DNA from: CAYUPY01 sp964446595
Lineage (GTDB): Bacteria; Patescibacteriota; Dojkabacteria; J137; JAEUSD01
Reading direction: 5' to 3'
Length of the DNA: 38,950 nucleotides
Assembly (NCBI GenBank): GCA_964446595.1
Contig: CAYUPY010000005.1
Location: forward strand, 1 to 38,950
Position 1 is the first letter of the stretch. Each line of letters starts with the position of its first letter. Position numbers and translations under genes: made by a program. Below, piece by piece: positions 9,601-15,988 of the stretch. The notes under the pieces are model-generated. The model was not told the origin of the DNA. It did not search any database and was given only the letters and a program-made list of their open reading frames with translations.

Positions 9601-9736
9601 GCATCGCCAGCACTTGAGTCTTACCGGTTCCAGGACCGGCTACTACCAATACAGGGCCTTCAATAGTATCTACGGCCTTCTGCTGTTCAGGGTTTAGCTG
9701 TGCGTAACGACTTTCAAATGCTGAAAGGGACTTCAT
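6602..9736 (-). CDS. UvrD/PcrA-type helicase fused to Fe-S RecB-family nuclease
   Basis: A 1044-residue superfamily 1A helicase-nuclease. Walker A is at 33-40 (AGPGTGKT). The Walker B region reads YIHVDEYQDTNG and motif VI FFVAATRAKQRLY. The C-terminal domain is a PD-(D/E)XK nuclease: His819 in GNAIHKALE, Asp912 (GKIDKLD), Asp928 and Lys930 (VDYKT), and Gln954 (WRQLVFY). Cys792 (YLECPLKF) and Cys1034, Cys1037 and Cys1040 (CAECEYC) match the four-cysteine 4Fe-4S arrangement of AddB- and Cas4-like nucleases. Such proteins process double-strand breaks or recombination intermediates. No second AddAB or RecBCD subunit is adjacent. An extended -10 box ends 6 nt before the ATG, and a large palindrome covers it. 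The gene holds four long perfect inverted repeats. Confidence 0.93.
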   Translation of the reverse strand: MKSLSAFESRYAQLNPEQQKAVDTIEGPVLVVAGPGTGKTQVLAMRIANILKLDVDVSAGNILCLTFTESGVGAMRKRLQSIIGSEAYHINIHTFHSFCNEVIQSFPEKFIAFSGNPRQLDDLGRIKIIRQVLDDLDSEKKYHLRLFANPYQHQYEILSSIQTLKREGVTTTEFALVAESELETLKADPEISKRTGKPTQKYAAKLKTAERNVELAEIYANYASRLTEENLYDYEDMILFVIQAFEEDWELVQHYREKFQYIHVDEYQDTNGSQNKLIKLLGSEHPENKPNIFAVGDDDQAIYRFQGANVDNLLFFEQQFEGVQTIPITTNYRSNQAILDFAKDSVSHNQNRLVNIIPGLSKDLKAGTEAKEIKPKVVQLNTGDDELEYLISEINELVAGGGAYNDIAILYRRHSDAEDIVDALLRAQIPIKLAAGGNALDEKPVQMLVNLLRLVEFSVVDRDRVLFEMLFYEFLQQRFGFNRLQVFKLLAYVNDKNYFVKDPSQRVNLFNVLGDSPQLEAAGIHEQQALLSFHSQVVGWKELEANTNIVDFVAHVLHESGLFAQVFGDQLDIDEANAINAFFQFVKAQYQADHTLNLTRFLADLHLLTENNLSIGESSMELDHDSVNLMTAHSAKGLEFDNVFVVKAYHRNWGGRVSRQIIKLPPQLLTLVEVPESRDAQKDLETEDERRLFFVAATRAKQRLYITTASEYGDPKNKKEVEASQFITELDSEVYESPDTDQALKTKTEDRLRRALSPIVDLHLDENEREFLKVLVSRFKLSASALNEYLECPLKFKFNRLLKAPLPSSPHIALGNAIHKALERQGRALMQLGELSLPRMLLDFEQALETELLSGEDYQLTLTEGKHILERYFEEYKDSWPAPAAVEYSFSRHNVVLELLDQDPVVLSGKIDKLDWVDEDSLRVKIVDYKTSTHKSENEVRGLTKAADKNIWRQLVFYVLMAELDDQFRPPNKMQKYQVDHVEVDFLKEKSGKLVRRPITINSDDVHDLKQEIAAVMTSIRDLEFYGTEEYPLCAECEYCQMLS
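6829..6854. repeat. 11-bp perfect hairpin inside the helicase gene
   Basis: Arms 6829-6839 (GGCGGAACTGG) and 6844-6854, with a 4-nt loop. It lies in the nuclease-domain coding region, 38 bp from the next hairpin. No T-tract follows on either strand, so it does not look like a terminator. Confidence 0.9.
6893..6919. repeat. 11-bp perfect hairpin inside the helicase gene
   Basis: Arms 6893-6903 (GTCCGCGGCCT) and 6909-6919, with a 5-nt loop. It encodes part of the nuclease domain near EVRGLTKAADK. On the coding strand it is followed by AAAAA, which argues against a terminator in that direction. Confidence 0.9.
8168..8190. repeat. 10-bp perfect hairpin inside the helicase gene
   Basis: Arms 8168-8177 (GCCCGCAGCT) and 8181-8190 with a 3-nt loop. 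GC-rich, no T-tract. Confidence 0.9.
8496..8540. repeat. 10-bp perfect inverted repeat inside the helicase gene
   Basis: Arms 8496-8505 (TGGCGGCGGT) and 8531-8540 (ACCGCCGCCA), with a 25-nt spacer. The right arm encodes a glycine run (AGGGA). Confidence 0.9.
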
Positions 9737-9742
9737 GCCACT

Positions 9743-9751
9743 ATTCTAGCA
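9743..9751 (-). promoter_or_regulatory. Extended -10 box of the helicase gene
   Basis: TGC TAGAAT on the minus strand, with exactly 6 nt between the hexamer and the ATG at 9736, fitting a leaderless transcript. It lies within the palindrome 9746-9782. No good -35 box is present. Confidence 0.5.
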
Positions 9752-9782
9752 GAAGTAGAATTGTTTAATTCTCCTCTGCTAG
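9746..9782. repeat. Imperfect palindrome over the helicase promoter
   Basis: The outer arms CTAGCAGA and TCTGCTAG pair perfectly, then a small internal mismatch (AGT against GG), then AGAATT pairs with AATTCT around a GTTT loop. It overlaps the proposed -10 box and has no T-tract, so it reads more like an operator than a terminator of the metallo-hydrolase gene upstream. The rest of 9737-9872 shows nothing else. Confidence 0.5.
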
Positions 9783-9872
9783 TTCTGGTTTGTAACGGAA
9801 TAAAATGTTGCTGCTCGGCCATGTTAGTGTATAGGTACAGAATAAGTTATATAACCAATACTAACATACTGC

Positions 9873-10523
9873 TTACAAAATCGTTACCTGGACGTCTCCA
9901 GACAACTTTTCCGCAAATACATTTGCATCTTCTTTACTACCTGCAATGCTTGCATCGTGATGCATCGGAATCACTACCTCTGGGTTAATTAGCCGAGTTG
10001 CTTCAACTGCCTGATCTACATCCATCACATAAGTACCAGAAATCGGTACCAATGCTACTTCTATGTCTAATACATTTTCAAATTCCGGAATGTTGTCTGT
10101 ATCGCCTAAATGGAAGATTTGGACATCACCAAGATGTAAAATATACCCCACGCCCTCATTTTGACGCGGGTGAAAGTCTTTGTCTATGTTATAGGCAGGA
10201 ACAGTTTCAAAGTGAATCTTCTCTAGGTCAATTTTATCTTCTGGAGCGACTTCTACGAATTCGTTAAATTCTACTTGTTCTTCAAGTAGCTTTTGGGAAA
10301 CCAATGCATTACCTACCAAGATAGTGTTATCGTTCATAATCTTTATTAGGCTTTCAGGGTCACAATGATCATAATGTTCGTGAGTTAGGAAAATATAATC
10401 TGCCATCGGTTGATCATCTGGCAGTCTGAATGGATCAATATAAATTGTCTGATTCTCGTATTCTAGTAAAAAGCCAGACTGTGGATACTTGGTAATTTGT
10501 ATATTTTTGTAAGTGTAGGGCAT
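9873..10523 (-). CDS. UlaG-like metallo-beta-lactamase-fold hydrolase
   Basis: A 216-residue single-domain hydrolase. The metal-binding motif is complete: His48, His50, Asp52 and His53 in FLTHEHYDHCD. Asp139 follows in HLGDTD, and VVIPMHHD near 182-188 supplies the last histidine. The order and the short length fit the UlaG/UPF0173 group, whose members act on lactones or phosphoesters. The substrate here is unknown, as no ascorbate or sugar pathway genes are nearby. It is cytoplasmic. A TGCTACAAT extended -10 box lies 23 nt before the ATG (10547-10555). Probably its own transcription unit upstream of the helicase. Confidence 0.88.
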   Translation of the reverse strand: MPYTYKNIQITKYPQSGFLLEYENQTIYIDPFRLPDDQPMADYIFLTHEHYDHCDPESLIKIMNDNTILVGNALVSQKLLEEQVEFNEFVEVAPEDKIDLEKIHFETVPAYNIDKDFHPRQNEGVGYILHLGDVQIFHLGDTDNIPEFENVLDIEVALVPISGTYVMDVDQAVEATRLINPEVVIPMHHDASIAGSKEDANVFAEKLSGDVQVTIL

Positions 10524-10546
10524 GTTCTTAGTCTTAAATATGGCTC

Positions 10547-10555
10547 ATTGTAGCA
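10547..10555 (-). promoter_or_regulatory. Extended -10 box of the metallo-hydrolase gene
   Basis: TGC TACAAT on the minus strand, 23 nt before the ATG. This leaves room for a leader of about 16 nt. Confidence 0.45.
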
Positions 10556-10613
10556 AACATGCCTGTAAATTTTGGTGATTAACAAGAATTACGTGTATGA
10601 TGACTGATTAACC

Positions 10614-10640
10614 AAGCAGCGGCGATTATCGCCGCTGCTT
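10614..10640 (-). terminator. Hairpin downstream of mraY
   Basis: Perfect 12-bp stem (AAGCAGCGGCGA and its complement) with a 3-nt loop, 27 nt after the mraY stop. The T-tract after the stem is weak (TTGGTTAAT), so termination may be partial. The remainder of 10524-10667 holds only the metallo-hydrolase promoter. Confidence 0.6.
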
Positions 10641-10667
10641 AAACACAAGTTTTTAAGAATTGTCGCC

Positions 10668-11741
10668 TTAAAGAACCATACCCCACACCCATAATGCCAC
10701 AACTGCCATTACGATTCCGAATAGCCAAAAACGCTGTACAACTTTAGATTCTGGCCACCCGATCGCCTCAAAATGATGATGAATTGGGGCGATCTTAAAC
10801 AACTTCCTTTTAAGAAATCTCATAGAAAACATCTGGGCAAAACTTGAAATCAACTCAACCCAGAACAATAAGCCAGCAATTAGCAAGATGAAAAGTGTAT
10901 TTGTGAGAAAGGCAAAGAAAACCAAAGTGAATCCTATAGGAAAAGTACCAGTTCCACCCATAAATACACGGGCTGGGTTAATGTTAAAGTATAAGTACAC
11001 AATGCTTGCTCCCAACAAGATACCTAGAATTGGAGCCAGTTGAATGCTGGCTAAGCTAGCAATTATAATTCCAAATACCACAAACAAAATTAAGAATTGT
11101 CCAGTAACTAAGCCATCAGCTCCATCTGTAATTTCAATCGCATACAACGCGGTCATTATTAGGAAGGAGATAAGTGCAATAATTGGGAAATTACCCAATG
11201 AAAAGTCGCCAATCATTACTGGAGCTAATAAATCTACTGTTAAGCTTTCTAAGCCAATTCCGGATAGAAATTGCATATTCTGCCACAGCATAATCTGTTC
11301 AATACCTGCTACTTCAATCAACATAAAAATTAAAGAATAGACAATGAAAAACAAAATTAGCAATTTAGCCACTCTCCAACTAAAGCTATCCACAAACATC
11401 TTAAATTTATCACTTAACTTCCTTCCAGACGTAATCAAATCGTCAGCTAGTCCGTAAGCAGTAAACAAAGTTACGCCTATCAAGTAGATCATTTTAAGAT
11501 CAGAAGCTGGCAGTAAAATCAAGCCTAGAACATATAGTGGGATGGTAATAATTAACCCTCCAGAACGTGGAGTGCCAAATTTATGCCCGTGAATTTTGAC
11601 AAACTCTGCATTTGTCTTATCTTTTAAGAGTTTAACGGCCACCACCAAATTAAAGCGGTATAAAAGCCAGATTAAAATAGGAGCCCAAATTGCGGAAACG
11701 ATTAGGGCGATTAGTGCGTGGTTAGTTATTTCTTGTAGCAT
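10668..11741 (-). CDS. mraY: Phospho-MurNAc-pentapeptide transferase, atypical active site
   Basis: A 357-residue polytopic membrane enzyme of the MraY/WecA family. In peptidoglycan synthesis MraY moves phospho-MurNAc-pentapeptide from UDP onto undecaprenyl phosphate to make lipid I. MraY identity is supported by GHKFGTPRSGG (52-62), the Asp100-Asp101 pair (YGLADD), ITDGADGL (204-211) and the histidine triplet 321-323 followed by FEAIGWPESKVV. The usual FMGD motif reads FMGGTGTF (260-267), so the Mg-coordinating Asp is replaced by Gly263. About ten membrane helices are predicted. It stands alone, with no other mur gene in the window. A TATAGT box lies 11 nt before the ATG. Family is certain. 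Activity with this substitution is open. Confidence 0.92.
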   Translation of the reverse strand: MLQEITNHALIALIVSAIWAPILIWLLYRFNLVVAVKLLKDKTNAEFVKIHGHKFGTPRSGGLIITIPLYVLGLILLPASDLKMIYLIGVTLFTAYGLADDLITSGRKLSDKFKMFVDSFSWRVAKLLILFFIVYSLIFMLIEVAGIEQIMLWQNMQFLSGIGLESLTVDLLAPVMIGDFSLGNFPIIALISFLIMTALYAIEITDGADGLVTGQFLILFVVFGIIIASLASIQLAPILGILLGASIVYLYFNINPARVFMGGTGTFPIGFTLVFFAFLTNTLFILLIAGLLFWVELISSFAQMFSMRFLKRKLFKIAPIHHHFEAIGWPESKVVQRFWLFGIVMAVVALWVWGMVL

Positions 11742-11752
11742 AGCGCAAGCAT

Positions 11753-11758
11753 ACTATA
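11753..11758 (-). promoter_or_regulatory. Probable -10 box of mraY
   Basis: TATAGT on the minus strand, 11 nt before the ATG. This would give only a few nucleotides of leader. No Shine-Dalgarno sequence is seen. Confidence 0.35.
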
Positions 11759-11825
11759 CAATTGTCATTCTGGAAAGGGTCTGTTAACATCTCAGAGACT
11801 TTAATTTTTAGGTGCGTTTTAAAAA

Positions 11826-12254
11826 ATGCAAAAGAAGATTTATTTTGGCGGGTTGCCATGGGAGACTGATCGTATTGGTCTCTTGAACTATTTCAAAGCT
11901 ATCCTGGAGGAGAACGAGTTGGAGGCGACTTATGAACTTCCTTTTGTGGCTAGCCCTTTAGTTAATCCAAACTCTGTTCTCAGAGTTACGGATGTGTTCG
12001 TGGCTTTAGACCGCAAAACAAAGAAATCCCGTGGATTCGGATTTGTAACTGTAGAAATTACTACTGACAATGTAGATGAGATGTTTAATCGCATCCTAGA
12101 AATGTTTGATAAAAAAGTAATGATCGGTATTCGTGGACCTCGCGAACTGATTGTTAAAGAAGCTGATCCTCGCGAAAGCGAAGATGATAATGGCAACAGT
12201 AGTGCTGGTAGCTCTAGCGACAGCGATGACTCTGTTGGTGGACTTGATTGGTAA
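11826..12254 (+). CDS. RRM-domain RNA-binding protein
   Basis: A 142-residue protein with one RNA-recognition motif. RNP2 is IYFGGL (5-10) and RNP1 is RGFGFVTV (69-76), both with the aromatic residues that stack on RNA. The segment between them is longer than the usual 30-35 residues of bacterial RRM proteins, owing to an insert around residues 38-55 (PFVASPLVNPNSVLRVT). The C-terminus (about 115-142) is an acidic tail rich in serine, aspartate and glycine, of the disordered kind. Bacterial RRM proteins often relate to RNA folding or cold response, but the role here is not shown. A strong terminator follows, so it is monocistronic. Confidence 0.85.
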   Translation: MQKKIYFGGLPWETDRIGLLNYFKAILEENELEATYELPFVASPLVNPNSVLRVTDVFVALDRKTKKSRGFGFVTVEITTDNVDEMFNRILEMFDKKVMIGIRGPRELIVKEADPRESEDDNGNSSAGSSSDSDDSVGGLDW

Positions 12255-12273
12255 GGAATATAATTTCCTTTTC

Positions 12274-12301
12274 GGGCGGCACTTCGTGCCGCCCTTTTTT
12301 T
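12274..12301 (+). terminator. Intrinsic terminator of the RRM gene
   Basis: Nine-bp perfect stem GGGCGGCAC / GTGCCGCCC with a TTC loop, followed at once by seven Ts. It lies 20 nt after the stop codon. Confidence 0.92.
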
Positions 12302-12389
12302 CTGTATTCATTCAGTTTTTAGTTGCCAAGGTTAACTAATATATGATTTACTGTTCATACTATTTTTATTTTCAAATTATTCTTAAAAC

Positions 12390-13163
12390 ATGGCTAAACA
12401 AGAAACAGTAACTGTGAACTTGCAGCCCCTACTAGTGCCAATTGCAATGGTAGTCTCTGCACTTTTTCTAAGTATTTCCATTATTATCGCGGGCACTTCT
12501 ATTGGTAACGGTTTAGGTGGTGCAACTATAGGTACGGTTGCCGGTACGGGTACCGTTGTAGGAGACACTACTACCGAACCTGAGGGCACAACACCTCAAA
12601 TTGTAACAGTTGGTCTAGATGATGACGCTGTCCTAGGAAACGCTAACGACGCAAACATTGCGATTGTGGAGTTTAGTGATTTTAATTGTAGTTTCTGTCA
12701 AAGACATCACACTCAGGTTATGAAGCGTTTGGTAGAGGATTTTGTAGACACTGGTGAAGCAGTTATTGTGTATCGTGACTTCCCAGGTGTAGGAGGAGCG
12801 ACTACTGAGGCTGCTGCCGCTGCTGCGGAATGTGTGCGTGCTCAAGTAGGAGATCAAAAGTACTTTAACTTAATTGAAAAAATTTACTCTAGTACTGCTA
12901 GCCCCAAGGATGTGAATCTTGTGGTTCAGTTAGCTAAAGATATCAACGGTGTCAAAGAAAAAGAGCTTAGTCAATGTATTGATAATGGCACTTTCGCAGA
13001 CGAAGTTATCGCTGATCGAAGTGAAGCTGAAGGTGTAGGGGTGACCGGTACACCTGGCTTTGTTGTAGGTACAATTAGTGATGATGGTACTGTAACTGGT
13101 GAACTAATTGCTGGTGCTTATCCTTACGAAGAGTTCCAAAGAGTAATAGAATCTCTTAGGTAA
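12390..13163 (+). CDS. Membrane-anchored DsbA-like thiol-disulfide oxidoreductase
   Basis: A 257-residue protein with one N-terminal membrane helix (about 13-34). A low-complexity Gly/Thr linker follows (35-70), then a thioredoxin-fold domain of the DsbA/BdbD type outside the membrane. The active site is Cys100-x-x-Cys103 (NCSFCQ). The cis-proline loop is TGTPGF (Pro222), and the extra Cys148 and Cys196 may pair. It would form or shuffle disulfides in exported proteins. No DsbB or VKOR partner is in the window. It is flanked by terminators on both sides, so it is probably its own unit. No ribosome binding site precedes the ATG. Confidence 0.9.
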   Translation: MAKQETVTVNLQPLLVPIAMVVSALFLSISIIIAGTSIGNGLGGATIGTVAGTGTVVGDTTTEPEGTTPQIVTVGLDDDAVLGNANDANIAIVEFSDFNCSFCQRHHTQVMKRLVEDFVDTGEAVIVYRDFPGVGGATTEAAAAAAECVRAQVGDQKYFNLIEKIYSSTASPKDVNLVVQLAKDINGVKEKELSQCIDNGTFADEVIADRSEAEGVGVTGTPGFVVGTISDDGTVTGELIAGAYPYEEFQRVIESLR

Positions 13164-13183
13164 TAGTACACTTAAAATGCTAA

Positions 13184-13214
13184 GGGCGGTTTGCTGCAGC
13201 AAACCGCCCTTTTT
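13184..13214 (+). terminator. Intrinsic terminator of the DsbA-like gene
   Basis: Perfect 26-nt palindrome 13184-13209 (GGGCGGTTTGCTG and its complement; the centre must open as the loop) followed by TTTTT, 20 nt after the stop. The T-tract merges into the extended -10 box of tRNA-Gln. Confidence 0.9.
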
Positions 13215-13222
13215 GATATAAT
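13214..13222 (+). promoter_or_regulatory. Extended -10 promoter of tRNA-Gln
   Basis: TGA TATAAT, a perfect hexamer with the TG extension, about 25 nt before the mature tRNA. The -35 position falls inside the preceding terminator stem and has no consensus, as is usual for extended -10 promoters. Confidence 0.65.
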
Positions 13223-13247
13223 CCTATCGCCAGTCAATATGTAACAT

Positions 13248-13318
13248 TGCCGGATCGTCTAATGGCAGGACACTGGTTTCTGGCACCAGCAATCTAGGTT
13301 CGAGTCCTAGTCCGGCAA
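13248..13318 (+). tRNA. tRNA-Gln (anticodon CTG)
   Basis: A 71-nt tRNA with acceptor pair TGCCGGA / TCCGGCA, discriminator A, anticodon stem CTGGT / ACCAG, and loop TTCTGGC carrying CTG, which reads CAG. T-arm CTAGGTTCGAGTCCTAG. CCA is not encoded (AAC follows). Short D-arm (CGTCTAATGGCAGG) as usual for tRNA-Gln. Confidence 0.96.
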
Positions 13319-13323
13319 AACAA

Positions 13324-13349
13324 TAGGCCTCAGCTTCTGCTGGGGCTTA
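13324..13349 (+). terminator. Likely terminator after tRNA-Gln
   Basis: Eleven-bp stem (TAGGCCTCAGC with GCTGGGGCTTA, including two G-T wobbles on the plus strand) and a TTCT loop, followed by GTGTTTATTT. It is less stable on the minus strand, so it probably serves the tRNA. Confidence 0.65.
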
Positions 13350-13363
13350 GTGTTTATTTAAGG

Positions 13364-13954
13364 CTACACCTTACTACCCTGCTTATTATCGGTGATTTGA
13401 GGCATCAGTTCTGCAATTTGACTGAGCACTAATTCTATATTTCTTTCAGAGAAAATCTTAGGATCGTTATAACAGACTCCAAGATAATCATCTATTTCTG
13501 CTTGTGTAAGCCCCTCATCGGTACTCTCAATTTCTTGGCATATCACATCTAAAATCATCAACTTAATAAATTGCTGCATCGTAAGTACAAATATTCTACT
13601 TTGAGCTTCATGATAGAAGTAGTTGAGAGTATGACGATGCGCATACAATGGAGTCTTTAATCTAGATTGGTTAGCAGCTAGCCTTGATTTTAAGCGCGAT
13701 TTAAGAAGCTCTTTTGTTAAAGCAAAGCTGACAGCATATCGACCCCTCTTAAATGAAGTTCCAACTATCTCTACATCTTCATGGGGTGCATTCAGATCCC
13801 AAAGATCTCGCCACCTAATGGCCGGGTTTAAATTGGCCTGTTTAACTAAGAATTCGTAACAAAACTCTTCAGGCTGCTCAATTGATATTGGCTCATTCTC
13901 TGCATTTTCTATAGACATAGTATACATTTTTGATATTTCACGATTATAGCACAC
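13364..13954 (-). CDS. Hypothetical protein, up to 196 aa (unknown cluster, gene 3)
   Basis: Unrecognised soluble protein, mostly helical, with a basic stretch in the middle (KSRLKSRLAANQSRLK near 85-100). The GTG at 13954 shares a base with the stop of the preceding gene (TAGTG), which suits translational coupling. Yet TGCTATAAT (13943-13951) lies within the first codons and would drive a transcript starting at Met10 (13927) or Met13 (13918). Both starts may be used. Third gene of an overlapping trio of unknown function. Confidence 0.65.
   Translation of the reverse strand: MCYNREISKMYTMSIENAENEPISIEQPEEFCYEFLVKQANLNPAIRWRDLWDLNAPHEDVEIVGTSFKRGRYAVSFALTKELLKSRLKSRLAANQSRLKTPLYAHRHTLNYFYHEAQSRIFVLTMQQFIKLMILDVICQEIESTDEGLTQAEIDDYLGVCYNDPKIFSERNIELVLSQIAELMPQITDNKQGSKV
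13943..13951 (-). promoter_or_regulatory. Internal extended -10 box in the unknown cluster
   Basis: TGC TATAAT on the minus strand, straddling the junction of two overlapping genes and lying 15 nt upstream of an internal in-frame ATG. It would allow separate expression of the last gene. Confidence 0.45.
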
Positions 13955-15072
13955 TAATTCACACTGGATCCATCGTCATCATCATTATCTTTGATTAGGA
14001 TCTCGGAAAGCCATTTGAACTTATCGTTATTAGCCAGGGTAATAGCATGATTTAGACTGACATCAGAAAAGTTCAGCTTGCCAATTAGTGGCTCAAGTAC
14101 GAATACAGCTTCTGATAATTTCCCCAGTTTGATATAAAGATCCGCAAAGATCAGGGTAATTTGTTTTAGAGAAGCGGCTGTTTCTTCGGGAAGTTCTCGT
14201 CTGCTAAGAGCTGCCAATAGTCTCCACCCCATTCCATAATATGTCCCAGTTTTGCCTAAATATTTAGTGTTAAAGCAATCTACCCCCAACAGAAGTTTCT
14301 TTAGTATTCCTAACACTTTATTCCAGCTATTAGCATCCATTTCCAGTATTGTAGAAAAGACTGTGACACAATAAAGAATAACGTGATTAAGTTCACTCCG
14401 CATTTCTTCATTTAGAAACCCTGTATTAGTCGTTTCGACTACAAGTTCCCACCGATTCAAGGCATCCTGTACTATTTTTTCTTGTATTGGTGCTGAGGTC
14501 TGCTTGATTGCAATTAATGATTCATCTAATAGCTCTTCATAAATTGCATACTCACCAAATGTTTGAGTTAGATAAGACTCTTGCGCCAACATAAATATTT
14601 CAGCTATAACCTCCATGTCTGCTGCATAAACTGCTAGTTTTAGGTATGCCTTCAGAGCAAAGAATATATTGGGACCATATTTAGCGTGAGACCTACTAAT
14701 ATTTTGCCCATCCTTTAGTCTCTCTCTTAAAGCAGGTAGATAATTTAGCCATATTGATAACTCTTGCTTTATTCTCAGAAGACAATAATGAGATTCTGAG
14801 GTATTCATTGCTAACAATTCATTCAAAATATCCATTGCCAAATCCCAATCTCCGTTTAGGGTTTTATTGTCACCTAGACTTGCTGCTGCTGTTACCGTGT
14901 TAATCAGAAAGCTAGAATCAAATATTTCTTCAATGGTAAATATTGCGGCAATTCCCCTTTGGTCCGTAACTTCTTCATAGACCTTTGAGGTTAAGGTTTG
15001 CTTAAGCCATGCTCTCCATGTATTTTCATCCTGACCAAATACTCCTTTCTTTATTAAGTCCGCGACCAGCAT
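13954..15072 (-). CDS. Hypothetical helical-repeat-like protein, 372 aa (gene 2)
   Basis: Unrecognised soluble protein that appears almost all alpha-helical, with spaced Leu/Ala helices reminiscent of TPR or HEAT solenoids (for example around residues 150-230 and 285-350). I cannot assign a family. It ends in an acidic tail (NDDDDDGSSVN). Its ATG overlaps the stop codon of the gene before (TAATG) and its own stop overlaps the next start, so the three genes are surely cotranscribed. The context suggests a small multi-protein assembly, but no partner of known function is present. Confidence 0.7.
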   Translation of the reverse strand: MLVADLIKKGVFGQDENTWRAWLKQTLTSKVYEEVTDQRGIAAIFTIEEIFDSSFLINTVTAAASLGDNKTLNGDWDLAMDILNELLAMNTSESHYCLLRIKQELSIWLNYLPALRERLKDGQNISRSHAKYGPNIFFALKAYLKLAVYAADMEVIAEIFMLAQESYLTQTFGEYAIYEELLDESLIAIKQTSAPIQEKIVQDALNRWELVVETTNTGFLNEEMRSELNHVILYCVTVFSTILEMDANSWNKVLGILKKLLLGVDCFNTKYLGKTGTYYGMGWRLLAALSRRELPEETAASLKQITLIFADLYIKLGKLSEAVFVLEPLIGKLNFSDVSLNHAITLANNDKFKWLSEILIKDNDDDDGSSVN

Positions 15073-15941
15073 TAAAGTGATCCCTTTAACCTTATTGGAA
15101 AATGCTCAAATTCTTGCTCTAAATATTTAGACATATCCTGATAGTTCTCATAGGCGAGCAGAGCGGCTATGGTGGCTATGTGCTCAAATCTCGAAAAGCA
15201 TTCAACCCCTCTTTCGCGTTCAGCGTAAGTTCTGATCACTGCAAGTAGTTCACTCTCAGTTATTGTTTCTAGTTGTGTGTAAATGCGGATATTTTCTACC
15301 AAATCATATGTTTGATTAATTCCGAAAGCTAGTGATGCAGGAACTCCGTCAATTTGGTGTTCGTCTATCAAATAACTCATGACTAAGGATAAAAAGGCTT
15401 GGGATTCATTACTTAACTCTGCAAATAACTTTACAGCATAACGAATGTCTCGAATTTCCTGTAATTCATTTAGTTGTAAGCTGACTAGAGTCATTTCAGC
15501 CCTAATCTTCAGTTTATCTAGCAGTTTTTGAGCGGGCTCGATTATGGATAAATTTGCAGTATTTGCAGTGAAGTTAATTAACTTCCTTAGTTTAGCTGCG
15601 ACTCTAATTGTGATTACCCAGCTATCAAAATCTACATCCTTACTCGCTTGCTCAAGCAAATTATAATAGTCCAGAAATAGAAGTAGGATTGACTCAGCCA
15701 CAAAGTTTAATGGATTTTGTTGATAGACCATCAATAGTTCGTCAATCTCCCGTTCAAAACTATAAAAATTATCTCCCAAGTAATCTGCGCTGATAGATAA
15801 AACAGGAACGTTACTATATCTTTTCTGTAAGGCGAGTCTCTTCAGTTTCAAACTTGATGCGAAGATTGCGAGATCAACGATTTCACCAAGCCAGGGGTTA
15901 TTCTCTGGAAACTCAGGCTCTTCTGGCATTAGTAATGGCAT
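15072..15941 (-). CDS. Hypothetical helical protein, 289 aa (gene 1)
   Basis: Unrecognised soluble protein, also predominantly helical, with a proline- and glutamate-rich start (MPLLMPEEPEFPENNPW). The helical spacing resembles the next gene, so the two could be distant relatives or partners, though I see no clear alignment. It is first in the trio, with the extended -10 box TGATATAAT 22 nt upstream of the ATG (15964-15972). No Shine-Dalgarno sequence. AT-rich codon use. Function unknown. Confidence 0.7.
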   Translation of the reverse strand: MPLLMPEEPEFPENNPWLGEIVDLAIFASSLKLKRLALQKRYSNVPVLSISADYLGDNFYSFEREIDELLMVYQQNPLNFVAESILLLFLDYYNLLEQASKDVDFDSWVITIRVAAKLRKLINFTANTANLSIIEPAQKLLDKLKIRAEMTLVSLQLNELQEIRDIRYAVKLFAELSNESQAFLSLVMSYLIDEHQIDGVPASLAFGINQTYDLVENIRIYTQLETITESELLAVIRTYAERERGVECFSRFEHIATIAALLAYENYQDMSKYLEQEFEHFPIRLKGSL

Positions 15942-15963
15942 ACTAGCGCGTTAATATGGCGGG

Positions 15964-15972
15964 ATTATATCA
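15964..15972 (-). promoter_or_regulatory. Extended -10 promoter of the unknown trio
   Basis: TGA TATAAT on the minus strand, 22 nt before the first ATG of the three-gene cluster and just after the stop of the gene upstream. Confidence 0.55.
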
Positions 15973-15988
15973 CAATGCTAGTTTTAGG

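Noticed and set aside
11930..12311. Minus-strand frames opposite the RRM gene
   Set aside because: They overlap the RRM coding region and its terminator and lack start signals.
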